From the NCBI GenBank assembly GCA_023954495.1, contig JAMLIA010000016.1, forward strand, positions 1 through 54,895: DNA of 54,895 nt, in the 5' to 3' direction. The DNA is from Thermomicrobiales bacterium. Its GTDB lineage: Bacteria > Chloroflexota > Chloroflexia > Thermomicrobiales > CFX8. Made by a program: the position numbers and the translations under genes. This document shows positions 8,525 through 16,832 of the stretch, in pieces. Below the pieces are notes generated by a model, which saw nothing but the letters and a program-made list of their open reading frames with translations, was not told the DNA's origin and ran no database searches. Position 1 is the first letter of the stretch. Each line of letters opens with the position of its first letter.

Positions 8525-9480
8525 CGGCGAGACCGGCCCAGACTACCAAGAACGACACCGGCGGCGATCGCAAGACCGCCGCCGATTTGTATCCACGCCA
8601 GCCGCTCGCCAAGCACCATGTAGGCGAGCAGCACCGCTATTGCCGGCTCCGTGGTCGCAATCAAGCTGGCTCGGCTCGGGCCAAGGTGTGAGAGCCCCCA
8701 CGTGTAAAGCACCATCGGCGCAACCGTCGTGCCGATCCCATTCACGACTGCGATGACAGCGATGCTCGTCAGCGACGGCAGGCTACCGCCATCGACGATG
8801 AGCTTGACTGGCCAGAGCGCGAGTGCACCGATGGCGATCGTCAGTGTGACCACTGCAAGCGATGTCATGTGGTCGAGAGCATGGCGCGCCAGCAGGCTGT
8901 ACGAAGCGTAGGTCATCGCTGAGAGCAGGCCGAGCGCGATGCCAAGCCAGCTCGCGTTGCCATCCATGCTGCCAGCTACCCCGAGAACGCCGACAAAAGC
9001 AAGCACAAGCGCAATTCGATGCGTCGTGGGCACGGGTATGCGGTACATGAGCCACGACCCGATGGCGACCAGCGCTGGCGCAACATACAGCAACACCGTC
9101 GCAACAGCGACGCCCGCCTCGCGATAGGCGAACATCAGCAAGACATAAAACATTGCCGTGCTGACCAGACCCATTGTCACCACTGCCAGGGCAAGTCGTG
9201 GATTTCGCAGTGCAGCAAGATCGCGCTTAGCGGCAGTATGCCGCGAGAATGCCGCCAGCAGCACGACCGCTGCGGCCGACGCTCGCAGTGTGACGAGCGT
9301 CACCGGCTCGATGTCAACGTGCCGACCGATCAGGTCGTAGGTGACACCGAGCGCGCCCCAGCAAGCTGCCGCGGCAACAACTGCCGCGACAGCGAGAACA
9401 GTGGAGCGGGGTATAGCGGCGTCAGCCGAGGTCGATCGTTTGGCCAATGCCCTGCGCTGCAGCAGCCTCCAGTGCGGCAC
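8521..9480 (-). CDS. EamA/DMT family transporter
   Basis: Predicted inner-membrane drug/metabolite transporter with ten hydrophobic helices in two EamA repeats of about 140 residues each. Typical features are AACWGALGVTYDLIGRHV near the N terminus and PAIAVLLAYMVLGERLAWIQ in the second repeat. The substrate is unknown; family members export amino acids, nucleotides and other metabolites. The start is uncertain: GTG at 9480 lies 59 bases inside the upstream gene, while TTG at 9447 would shorten the overlap. It is probably co-transcribed with the ornithine cyclodeaminase-family gene. That pairing hints at amino-acid-related transport, but this is weak. Confidence 0.87.
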   Translation of the reverse strand: MPHWRLLQRRALAKRSTSADAAIPRSTVLAVAAVVAAAACWGALGVTYDLIGRHVDIEPVTLVTLRASAAAVVLLAAFSRHTAAKRDLAALRNPRLALAVVTMGLVSTAMFYVLLMFAYREAGVAVATVLLYVAPALVAIGSWLMYRIPVPTTHRIALVLAFVGVLGVAGSMDGNASWLGIALGLLSAMTYASYSLLARHALDHMTSLAVVTLTIAIGALALWPVKLIVDGGSLPSLTSIAVIAVVNGIGTTVAPMVLYTWGLSHLGPSRASLIATTEPAIAVLLAYMVLGERLAWIQIGGGLAIAAGVVLGSLGRSRR

Positions 9481-10429
9481 CGCACACGATCATGTCCTGT
9501 ATGGCGTTACCGACCGACTTGAAGAAGGTGATCTGGTCATCGGTTTCGCGACCGGCGATCTCGCCAGTAGCCACCTGGCCCAGCTCAATGCTGATGGAAT
9601 CGCGCGTCACGACGCCGCGATCTATCGATTGAATGAGGTCTCCAGCTTCGTGGAGCGCCGCTTCGACGGCGTCGACGACGATGCGTGCACGCGCGATCGT
9701 TGCGTCGGGGATTTCCTGCATCTCCGGCGTGTAAGCGCCGATGCCATTGATGTGCGTTCCGGGCGCGAGCCACGTATCCTCAAACACTGGGCTTGTCGCC
9801 GTGGTGGCAGTGCAAATGATGTCGGCACCTGACACAGCAGCCTGTGCGTCATCGGCGACGACGACCTTCGGCATGCCCTCCGGGATCCAGGCCGAGAGCC
9901 GCTCGGCAAACGACTCGCGCGATGCAGCAAAGAGATCGTAGACCCGAATCTCCTCGATGTTCCGCACGCTGCAGACTGCGGCGGCCTGGGTGACTCCCTG
10001 TGCCCCTGCGCCGATCACCGCCAGCGTCTTCGCATCCGGGCGAGCCAGCAGGTCGGTTGCCGCGCCCGATACAGCGCCGGTGCGCAACGCAGTTACGGCT
10101 GCGCCTTCGAGTAACCCGATCGGCACGCCAGTCTCTGGATCGACGACGACGACGATCGCGTTGATCGTGGGCAGCCCACGTTCCCGATTTCCGCCGAACA
10201 CTGACACGACCTTCACACCAGTCGCCGACGGCGCGTCGTCACCCGCCGGAACGAATGCGGGCATGAAGAGGACGACGCCACTGCCGTCCGGCATGTTCAC
10301 CGGTGTCCGAAGCGGACTGATTGTCTCACCGCGGCTGTAGGCGGAGAACACCTGCTTCATCAGTTCGACTGCATCTCGCATCGGGACGAGACGCCTGAAT
10401 TCATCCGCCGTCAACGCTCGCACAATCAT
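9422..10429 (-). CDS. Ornithine cyclodeaminase / mu-crystallin family protein
   Basis: NAD(P)-dependent enzyme of 335 residues. Features are the N-terminal substrate-binding segment, EGAAVTALRTGAVSGAATDL (about 108-127), and a Rossmann motif VIGAGAQGVTQAAAV (about 137-151). Next come TATTATSPVFEDTWLAPGTH and the C-terminal VKSVGNAIQDM-like end. Members convert ornithine to proline or act as alanine, ketimine or other imine reductases, and sequence alone does not settle which. The ATG start at 10429 has GGGAG just upstream. It overlaps the downstream EamA transporter and diverges from recQ. Confidence 0.88.
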   Translation of the reverse strand: MIVRALTADEFRRLVPMRDAVELMKQVFSAYSRGETISPLRTPVNMPDGSGVVLFMPAFVPAGDDAPSATGVKVVSVFGGNRERGLPTINAIVVVVDPETGVPIGLLEGAAVTALRTGAVSGAATDLLARPDAKTLAVIGAGAQGVTQAAAVCSVRNIEEIRVYDLFAASRESFAERLSAWIPEGMPKVVVADDAQAAVSGADIICTATTATSPVFEDTWLAPGTHINGIGAYTPEMQEIPDATIARARIVVDAVEAALHEAGDLIQSIDRGVVTRDSISIELGQVATGEIAGRETDDQITFFKSVGNAIQDMIVCGAALEAAAAQGIGQTIDLG

Positions 10430-10521
10430 CTCCCTTTACGCCTGCTCGATACCTGGTAGTCGCAGTCTAGCATGCCCCGGTTGGGCGACCTGACCTCACT
10501 GATGGCGTATCCTTGAGGGTA

Positions 10522-12744
10522 ATGACGACACAACGACCAGCCGGCACAACACAGGGACAGCACCCTGCACCCTCCCGTCCCGGGCGCTACGGCGATCCAG
10601 TCATGTCGACGCTCCAGTCTGTCTGGGGCTACGACGAGTTTCGCCCGCTGCAGGAAGACATCGTCCGCACGATCCTGGACGGCCGCGACGCGTTCGTGCT
10701 GCTACCGACTGGCGGTGGCAAATCCCTCTGCTATCAGCTACCGGCACTCTTGCTTGACGGTCTGACGATCGTCATATCGCCGCTCATCGCGCTGATGAAG
10801 GATCAGGTTGATGCGCTCACAGAGCTGAACGTGCCAGCGACCTACATCAATAGCTCGCTTGATTCAGCAGAGATTCGCGACCGCATGCGCCAGATCGCGA
10901 GCGGCGAAATCAAGCTGCTCTACGTCGCCCCGGAGCGCTTTTCGACGCCCGGATTCACGCAGCGTATTCAGCAGCGCGGAGTGTCGCTCGTGGCGATTGA
11001 CGAGGCGCACTGCGTGTCAGAGTGGGGCCACGACTTCCGACCGGAGTACCGCGACCTGTTGCGGTTGCGCGATGCGTTTCCTGGCGCGGTGTTCGCAGCG
11101 TTCACGGCGACGGCGACACGGCAGGTCCAGAACGACATTCGCCAGCAACTCGGCCTCGCGGACGCGGAGCAGTTTCAGGGTAGCTTCAATCGCCCGAACC
11201 TGTACTACGAGGTCCGCCCCAAGCGCAAGACTTACGATCAGATCCTGGCCTACATCCGCAGCAAGCCCGGCGCAAGCGGCATCATCTACTGCCTGTCGCG
11301 CGCCGGTGTCGAATCGACTGCTGAACGCCTGCAACGTGACGGCATATCTACTGCCGCGTACCACGGCGGGATGGATTCCGAACAGCGTCGCACGGCGCAG
11401 GAAGCGTTCGTGCGCGACAACGTGCAGGTCGTCGTGGCGACCATCGCGTTCGGCATGGGGATCGACAAGCCGGACGTCCGCTTCGTCATCCACCAGGACC
11501 TGCCGCGCAATCTCGAAAGCTACTATCAGGAAAGTGGGCGAGCCGGGCGTGACGGCGAACCGAGCGACTGCATCCTCTTTTACAGCTACGGTGATGTCAC
11601 CCGGCAAATGGTGTTTGTCGACGAGAAGCCAACCCGACGCCTCCGCGAGATTGCGCAGAGCCAGCTCCAGCAAATGTCGGGGTGGGCCGAAAGTAGCAAG
11701 TGTCGGCGCGCAGCCTTGTTGGAGTATTTCGAGGAATCGTTCGACGGCCAGGCACCTCCGTGCTGCGATATCTGCGGAAATCCTCCGGATGTCGAAGACA
11801 TGACCATTCCAGCGCAGATGCTGATGTCGTGCGTGAAGCGAACCGGTGAGCGCTTCGGTCTGGGCTACGTTGTCGATGTCCTACGCGGTTCGCGGGATCA
11901 GCGAATTCTCCGTGCGGGCCATGACAGGTTGTCCACCTGGGGCATTGGTAAGGATCGGCCGAAGTCCGACTGGCAGTTTCTGGGGCGATCGCTCATTCGC
12001 GACGGCTACCTCCATCAGGACTCTGCGAACTTCAATATCATCTCGATCACGCCACGCGGCGCAGAGGTCCTGTTTCGGGGCGCGCGCGTGAGCTACGCGA
12101 TGCCGCCGAAGACACAGTCCGGTGGTGCGGACGCGGTTGATGTCGCGTACCCGCAGCTGTTTGAACAGCTCCGGCGACTCCGCAAGCAACTCGCAGATGA
12201 GCGTGGTGTCCCGCCCTACGTTGTGTTCCCGGATTCGACACTGCGGCAGATGTCCTCGCGGCTGCCAATGACGCCGAACGCCCTGCTGCGCATTGTCGGA
12301 GTTGGTGAACGCAAAGCCGCAGCCTATGGTCCGGCATTTCTCGATGCCATTTCGACATTCGTCAATTCGACCGGCGCAACGCCACAACAAGCGCCAGCGA
12401 GCCCGCCTTCGGTCGCGCGGCGGTCGTCATTGACCGGCACCGCGAAGACGACACTGGATCTGTTCAACCGGGGGTTGTCGATCGAGGACGTCGCCAAGGA
12501 ACGCGGCCTCGCTGTCTCGACTGTCGAAGCGCATCTCGTTGAGGCAATTGAGAGTGGCGCGAACGTTGACGTCGGCCACGTCGTCACGCCGACGATGATT
12601 GCACAGGTCGAGGCGGCGATCCGCAAGGTCGGTGACGAGCTCCTGCGTCCGATCATGGACGAGGTAGGTGAAGATGCCGGCTATTCCTGGGGGCAGTTGC
12701 GACTGATCCGCGCCTGGATGCGACGGCGAAACGCGCAACAGTAG
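10522..12744 (+). CDS. recQ: ATP-dependent DNA helicase RecQ
   Basis: 3'-5' DNA helicase for recombination and repair. The 740-residue product has the helicase core (GGGKSLCYQLPALL Walker A, DEAH box within IDEAHCVSEWGHDFRPEY, FTATATRQV). Motif VI is in ESGRAGRDG. A zinc-binding region with C-x16-C-x2-C spacing lies near residues 395-425, followed by RQC and HRDC domains. The last 100 residues form a helix-turn-helix extension (HTH_40 type; LFNRGLSIEDVAKERGLAVS) found in long RecQ proteins. The ATG at 10522 is chosen; an in-frame TTG lies at 10513. TATCCT at 10508-10513 could be a -10 box giving a leaderless transcript. Confidence 0.96.
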   Translation: MTTQRPAGTTQGQHPAPSRPGRYGDPVMSTLQSVWGYDEFRPLQEDIVRTILDGRDAFVLLPTGGGKSLCYQLPALLLDGLTIVISPLIALMKDQVDALTELNVPATYINSSLDSAEIRDRMRQIASGEIKLLYVAPERFSTPGFTQRIQQRGVSLVAIDEAHCVSEWGHDFRPEYRDLLRLRDAFPGAVFAAFTATATRQVQNDIRQQLGLADAEQFQGSFNRPNLYYEVRPKRKTYDQILAYIRSKPGASGIIYCLSRAGVESTAERLQRDGISTAAYHGGMDSEQRRTAQEAFVRDNVQVVVATIAFGMGIDKPDVRFVIHQDLPRNLESYYQESGRAGRDGEPSDCILFYSYGDVTRQMVFVDEKPTRRLREIAQSQLQQMSGWAESSKCRRAALLEYFEESFDGQAPPCCDICGNPPDVEDMTIPAQMLMSCVKRTGERFGLGYVVDVLRGSRDQRILRAGHDRLSTWGIGKDRPKSDWQFLGRSLIRDGYLHQDSANFNIISITPRGAEVLFRGARVSYAMPPKTQSGGADAVDVAYPQLFEQLRRLRKQLADERGVPPYVVFPDSTLRQMSSRLPMTPNALLRIVGVGERKAAAYGPAFLDAISTFVNSTGATPQQAPASPPSVARRSSLTGTAKTTLDLFNRGLSIEDVAKERGLAVSTVEAHLVEAIESGANVDVGHVVTPTMIAQVEAAIRKVGDELLRPIMDEVGEDAGYSWGQLRLIRAWMRRRNAQQ

Positions 12745-12798
12745 TCCCGTCAATGCGACGTGCATCAGCGGGAGTGGACGTAGACCTGTTGCTGGAGG

Positions 12799-12870
12799 CT
12801 CCCCGACTTGGACTCGAACCAAGAACCTTACGGTTAACAGCCGTCTGCTCTACCATTGAGCTATCGGGGA
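12799..12870 (-). tRNA. tRNA-Asn (anticodon GTT)
   Basis: 72-base cloverleaf on the minus strand. The acceptor arms TCCCCGA and TCGGGGA pair perfectly. The D stem is GCTC/GAGC, the anticodon loop CTGTTAA contains GTT, and the T arm CTTGG-TTCGAGT-CCAAG is perfect. The discriminator is G and the CCA end is not encoded. A G-A mismatch closes the anticodon stem at positions 27 and 43. It is relevant to the predicted non-discriminating AspRS at 19509. Confidence 0.96.
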
Positions 12871-12895
12871 ATAGTGGCCCTGTTGAGCCGTCGGA

Positions 12896-12924
12896 ATGCT
12901 AACACGCAGCCGATGTTGCTGCAA
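12896..12924 (-). promoter_or_regulatory. Candidate promoter for tRNA-Asn
   Basis: On the minus strand TTGCAG (12919-12924) and TAGCAT (12896-12901) are separated by 17 bases, giving a predicted 5' leader of about 19 bases before the tRNA. Confidence 0.5.
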
Positions 12925-13023
12925 CCAGTTCCATAGATTGTGAACTCCTGTACAATGCCAGTATCGCCGTTGATCATGCCTGAGCAGGCGGGTAGGTAAC
13001 GGGCGATCCCTGGAGGTAACAAG

Positions 13024-14004
13024 ATGCGTCAGTCTCGTGGCCAGAGCCACGCGGACGATCGGCTGCCCGTCATTGGCGTCGAGATCGGTGGGCGCGGATT
13101 GCGCGTCGTCCTCGCCGATGCGAGCGACGACATCCGCGATACGGAACGCGCGATAGATTCGGCGATGACCGCGCACGCGACGGTTGATACTGCCTGCACG
13201 CTCATCGACCAGATCCTCTCACGTCGCAATCTGACCTACGCCGATATCTCCGGGATCGGGATCGCGTTTGGTGGGCCGGTTGATGTCCGTCGTGGCATCA
13301 CGCTGCGCTCACATCGCATCGAAGGTTTCGAACAGTTTCCACTGGTCGGCGTGATGGAAGAGCACTTCGGCGTGCCCGTCGTGCTGGAGAACGACGCCCG
13401 CGCTGCGGCATTCGGTGAGTACACGCACGGTGCCGGGCGCGGCGCACGCGACATGGTCTACGTGCATCTCGGTCGCGGCGTCGGCGGCGCGGTGATCATT
13501 CGTGGCACCTTGCTCCACGGTTCGGCGATGACGGCCGGCGAGATTGGTCATATGGTCGTCACGACCGACGGCCCGCGCTGCTCATGCGGCAAACCGGGAC
13601 ACCTCGAAGCGTATGCATCCGAACCTGCGATCATCTCGCGTATCACGTCGCGAGTGAATCAGGCTGACCCGGAGGAACGCGCTACCTGGCTATCCAGCCC
13701 TGGGGTGACGCTGCAGCGCGTCTTCGAGCGCTACGACGAAGATGATATCGCTCGTGAGGTGATTGACGAGACGATTCAGGTGATCGGCCTGGCGGGAGCG
13801 AATCTCGTCACGGCGCTGAACCCGGACGCGTTTGTGATAGGCGGGTATGTCGCGCTTGCCGGGCCGCGGCTGACGGCCGGGATCAGAGCGAAGATCAGGC
13901 AGTATGCCGTCGACCCTGCCGCCCAACGGGTGCTGGTTGCGCCGGGACAGCTCGGAGCGGATGCCGGCGTTGTCGGTGCGGTCGTCCTTGCGCACCAAAG
14001 CTAA
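13024..14004 (+). CDS. ROK family protein (sugar kinase-like)
   Basis: The 326-residue protein has the ASKHA fold of ROK kinases: N-terminal phosphate motif GVEIGGRGLRVVLAD, GIAFGGPVD, the catalytic-loop region VVLENDARAAAFGEY with the conserved Asp, VHLGRGVGGAVI, and GEIGHMVV. The zinc motif reads RCSCGKPGHLE, with histidine where the family usually has a third cysteine. No DNA-binding domain precedes it, so a glucokinase-type sugar kinase is more likely than a repressor, but the substrate is unknown. The start ATG is preceded by GGAGG. It is monocistronic or heads the next group of genes. Confidence 0.88.
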   Translation: MRQSRGQSHADDRLPVIGVEIGGRGLRVVLADASDDIRDTERAIDSAMTAHATVDTACTLIDQILSRRNLTYADISGIGIAFGGPVDVRRGITLRSHRIEGFEQFPLVGVMEEHFGVPVVLENDARAAAFGEYTHGAGRGARDMVYVHLGRGVGGAVIIRGTLLHGSAMTAGEIGHMVVTTDGPRCSCGKPGHLEAYASEPAIISRITSRVNQADPEERATWLSSPGVTLQRVFERYDEDDIAREVIDETIQVIGLAGANLVTALNPDAFVIGGYVALAGPRLTAGIRAKIRQYAVDPAAQRVLVAPGQLGADAGVVGAVVLAHQS

Positions 14005-14072
14005 CCGCAGCGTTACGTCGCGCTGGTGTAGAATTGTTGGCTGCAATACGCGCAGGAACTCGTGGGGGTGAC

Positions 14073-14189
14073 ATGCTAACACTGAGCGAACCGGACCTGA
14101 CTTATCTACTGACACTGTTGCGATCTCGCGACGAGCCATTTACGACTGAAGAGCTGATCGCAGCGCTCCGCGAGCGCGCCAACGCGTAA
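14073..14189 (+). CDS. Possible 38-residue protein
   Basis: Short ORF starting with ATG 14073 and ending with TAA 14187, preceded by GGGGG four bases upstream of the ATG. The product is acidic and helical in character (starts MLTLSEPDLTYLLTLLRS). It has no recognised domain. It sits alone between the ROK gene and the large unknown gene at 14249 and could be a real small protein or a leader ORF. The good ribosome-binding sequence and the position in an otherwise gene-free gap are the only support. Confidence 0.4.
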   Translation: MLTLSEPDLTYLLTLLRSRDEPFTTEELIAALRERANA

Positions 14190-14248
14190 TGCCCTGCCAG
14201 TACGCACGGGGCAGCACCATCTGACCAGCAGGAGAGGGACAACAGACG

Positions 14249-15889
14249 ATGCAGGCAGAGCAGACGCTGGAAGCACCGGCCTACAGCGGCACCGACGAGC
14301 AGAAAGCGCTCGCCGCCGAGATTTTCCAGATCTTTCGAATTCAGGGGCGATTCTTCAGCGATACTGCTCCGATCCGTCTGTCACTGACACAGCTCACCCA
14401 GTTCATGGAGCAAGCCAAGCCGAAAGAGTCGAAGTGGTCGGCACGCATCGATGATGCACTGTCTGCCAACTCGGATGTCTTTGCGCGCGAAGGCGATGGC
14501 GATGACGTCGCCTTCGTGACGACGCGCGTCGGGAATCTCCCTCACGGCACGCCGGGCAAGCGAGGGCAGGTATTGACCACCAGGTTCGCGACGCCCGAGC
14601 CGCGACGCGCGGCACCTGCTCGCAAGTCGGCAGTTGCTCCCGCATCGTCGCTCCTGGGAGTGGTTGAGTCGGAGACCCTTGATGCGCCCACCGAGGAAAC
14701 CGACGCACCGGCAGCGGCTGCCACGCCAGTCGCGCAGAGTGCTCTTGAGGTCGAACCAGCGAGTGCATCCGACGACGATCTCGCTACGGCGATCCGTCAC
14801 GCGCTCGATGGCGAACTCAGCGTTGCGCGCTGGGGCGACAAGTGGATCGCTGAGGATCGCGTGCATCGCTTCTCGCGCGGCGACTTCCGCCGGATCGAGG
14901 ATCTGATCCGCGAGCATCCGAATGGAACCGTCACCGACGCTGAGATTGCCGACGATATCGTCGGTGTGCGCTCCAACTCCGACAACTACGCACAGACGCT
15001 CTTTGCCATCAACTACCGTCTGTCGCACGAGCAGCGCGAGTTTGAGTTCCTCGGATCTGCCGAGCATGGAATCTGGGCGCTGGCGAATCCGGCAGCGATC
15101 GGTACGTCCAAGCGCAAGGCAAGTGAGCTTGGGCAGGACTATCGCGTGCTGCTGGAGTTCGGCACTGCTGCCGAACCGGCTGAAGAGGGACTCGTCGAGC
15201 ATATCCTGAGCTTCTACGAGTACACCTACGGAGTTCTGCCGTACGACTCGAACCTGCGCACGATCATGCCGTCGCCAGGATTCAAGGATCAGCGCGCTGC
15301 GCGGATCACCTTCGAGTCGCCCCAGACCTCGGACATCGTTCAGGCTGAGCTGCGCTTTCCAACTGGCAATCGCGGCGGATTCATCGCCGGCCTCGAGAAC
15401 TTCTTCGCCGAAAACCTCATCCCGGGTGCGGTGCTGACGATCGAGAAGACCGACACGCCACTGCACTTCCTGCTGGAGTACTTCCAGGTTTCCGGCGAGG
15501 ACCGCAAGCTCCTGCACCTTGACGACAAGAAGAACGTTTTCGCCTATCGCCCAACAACGTTCTACTGCGCGACGCAGGACGAGTTTGTTCTCAGTGACAA
15601 TCGCTTCCCACGGCTGGTCGATCTCGCGCCGCTTGACGAGCGCACCAAGCGCCATCCTGAGCAGGTCGTCGTGGCTGCATTCGAGCGTGCGGGCGAGAAC
15701 CTGGAATCGGCCGAGAATCCCAGGTTCTTCGCCATGTTCAGCGATCTGTTGACAGTCGCGAACATCGAGCGACCAATGCCGGCCGATCTGCTACGCAATA
15801 TCCTGACGAGTGGTGAATACGCGATGTTCAGCGCTGATGAAACGACCGAGGATGCATACTTCTACACCCCCGTCTCCGGAGCCGAATAA
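14249..15889 (+). CDS. Protein of unknown function, possible winged-helix segments
   Basis: I do not recognise this 546-residue protein. Residues 1-85 are predominantly helical, with a possible winged-helix shape (AEIFQIFRIQGRFFSDTAP, then LSLTQLTQFMEQ). Residues 95-175 are an Ala/Pro/Glu-rich linker. Residues 175-280 again look like a winged-helix region (FRRIEDLIREHPNGTVTDAE, then FEFLGSAEHGIWAL). Residues 290-450 form a beta-rich, moderately charged domain (AELRFPTGNRGGFIAGLENF), and the tail is helical. There are no membrane segments or signal peptide. The start ATG is preceded by GGAGAGGGA. A HEAT-repeat protein follows 112 bases downstream. A DNA-associated role is a guess. Confidence 0.85.
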   Translation: MQAEQTLEAPAYSGTDEQKALAAEIFQIFRIQGRFFSDTAPIRLSLTQLTQFMEQAKPKESKWSARIDDALSANSDVFAREGDGDDVAFVTTRVGNLPHGTPGKRGQVLTTRFATPEPRRAAPARKSAVAPASSLLGVVESETLDAPTEETDAPAAAATPVAQSALEVEPASASDDDLATAIRHALDGELSVARWGDKWIAEDRVHRFSRGDFRRIEDLIREHPNGTVTDAEIADDIVGVRSNSDNYAQTLFAINYRLSHEQREFEFLGSAEHGIWALANPAAIGTSKRKASELGQDYRVLLEFGTAAEPAEEGLVEHILSFYEYTYGVLPYDSNLRTIMPSPGFKDQRAARITFESPQTSDIVQAELRFPTGNRGGFIAGLENFFAENLIPGAVLTIEKTDTPLHFLLEYFQVSGEDRKLLHLDDKKNVFAYRPTTFYCATQDEFVLSDNRFPRLVDLAPLDERTKRHPEQVVVAAFERAGENLESAENPRFFAMFSDLLTVANIERPMPADLLRNILTSGEYAMFSADETTEDAYFYTPVSGAE

Positions 15890-16001
15890 CACCGACGGCA
15901 CCATCGACGGGGTCGAGCAGGTTCGCCGACGCCGTCATCGCTGATCCGTCCGGCAGCCACTCACCGGCGGCACTCTCCGACCTGGAGCGACCGGCGCCGC
16001 T

Positions 16002-16802
16002 GTGTTCCACGATCGATGGCTCGACCTGCCGGCTGAGGCTCGTCTGATGCTGGCGCGGACGATGGTCGACGACGCAGCAACCGCCATTGAGCATCAGTAC
16101 AGCCGAGCTCTGCTCGCTGTCCTGGATGATCCCGATCCGGACGTGCGGCTAGCAGTTCTCGAAGGTCTGTCCGAGACAACTGCGCCGGAATTACTTGACT
16201 ATTTACTTGAGCACATAGAGACCGAAGACGATGCCCGCGTTCGTCAGCTCATGGCGCTGGAGCTCGGACGGCTGGCCTTTGAGTCGGTTGATGACGACCG
16301 GCTTGATGTCATCCGCGATGTGCTCTTTCGCGTATTCGAAAACGACGTGGCTCTGGACGTCCGGCGTCGGGCGCTGGAGTCGCTTGGGTACCTCGAAGGC
16401 GAAGACATCCAGGAAGCGATCGAGGACGGCTATGCCGATTTTTCGATCGAGATGCGCTCAAGCGCGCTGCATGCAATGGGGTTGCAAGCAACGCAGCGCT
16501 GGGTCGATATCTGCCTCGAAGAGTTACGCTCTGACGAGGCTGAGCTGAGATTTGAAGCGTTGTTTGCGCTTGGCTCAATCGGTGATCTCCGCACGGCGTC
16601 AGACGTCATCGATGCCATTGAGGACGAAGACGCTGAAGTAGCATTAGCCGCGATACACGCGCTGGGCGAAATCGGCGGGCAAATGGCGATCAACCGCTTG
16701 CGCCAACTTGTGGACGTTGAGAACCCGGCGATCGCAGAAGCTGCGGAAGACGCGCTCCAGGAAGCTCAGCTGACGGCGAACCCGCTGCGCCCATTGCTGT
16801 AA
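16002..16802 (+). CDS. HEAT-repeat protein
   Basis: The 266-residue acidic protein is built almost entirely of HEAT-like helical repeats of about 30 residues. Repeat cores include VLDDPDPDVRLAVLEGLSET, DVALDVRRRALESLGYLEG, AELRFEALFALGSIGD and AEVALAAIHALGEIGG. Such solenoids usually serve protein-protein contacts. The GTG at 16002 is the only usable start after an in-frame stop at 15942, and GGAGCG lies 12 bases or more before it. It lies between the unrecognised 546-residue protein and murE, 30 bases before the latter. The partner is unknown; co-expression with either neighbour is likely from spacing. Confidence 0.85.
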   Translation: MFHDRWLDLPAEARLMLARTMVDDAATAIEHQYSRALLAVLDDPDPDVRLAVLEGLSETTAPELLDYLLEHIETEDDARVRQLMALELGRLAFESVDDDRLDVIRDVLFRVFENDVALDVRRRALESLGYLEGEDIQEAIEDGYADFSIEMRSSALHAMGLQATQRWVDICLEELRSDEAELRFEALFALGSIGDLRTASDVIDAIEDEDAEVALAAIHALGEIGGQMAINRLRQLVDVENPAIAEAAEDALQEAQLTANPLRPLL

Positions 16803-16832
16803 CCTCTTCGCCGTCTCGGGCTTCCAGGATAC

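Noticed and set aside
13024-14004. ROK-family transcriptional repressor
   Set aside because: There is no N-terminal helix-turn-helix domain, so a kinase-type member is more likely.
14381-15655. 424-codon minus-strand open frame opposite the unknown 546-residue gene
   Set aside because: No ribosome-binding sequence or family motif. The plus frame has a good start and codon pattern like its neighbours.
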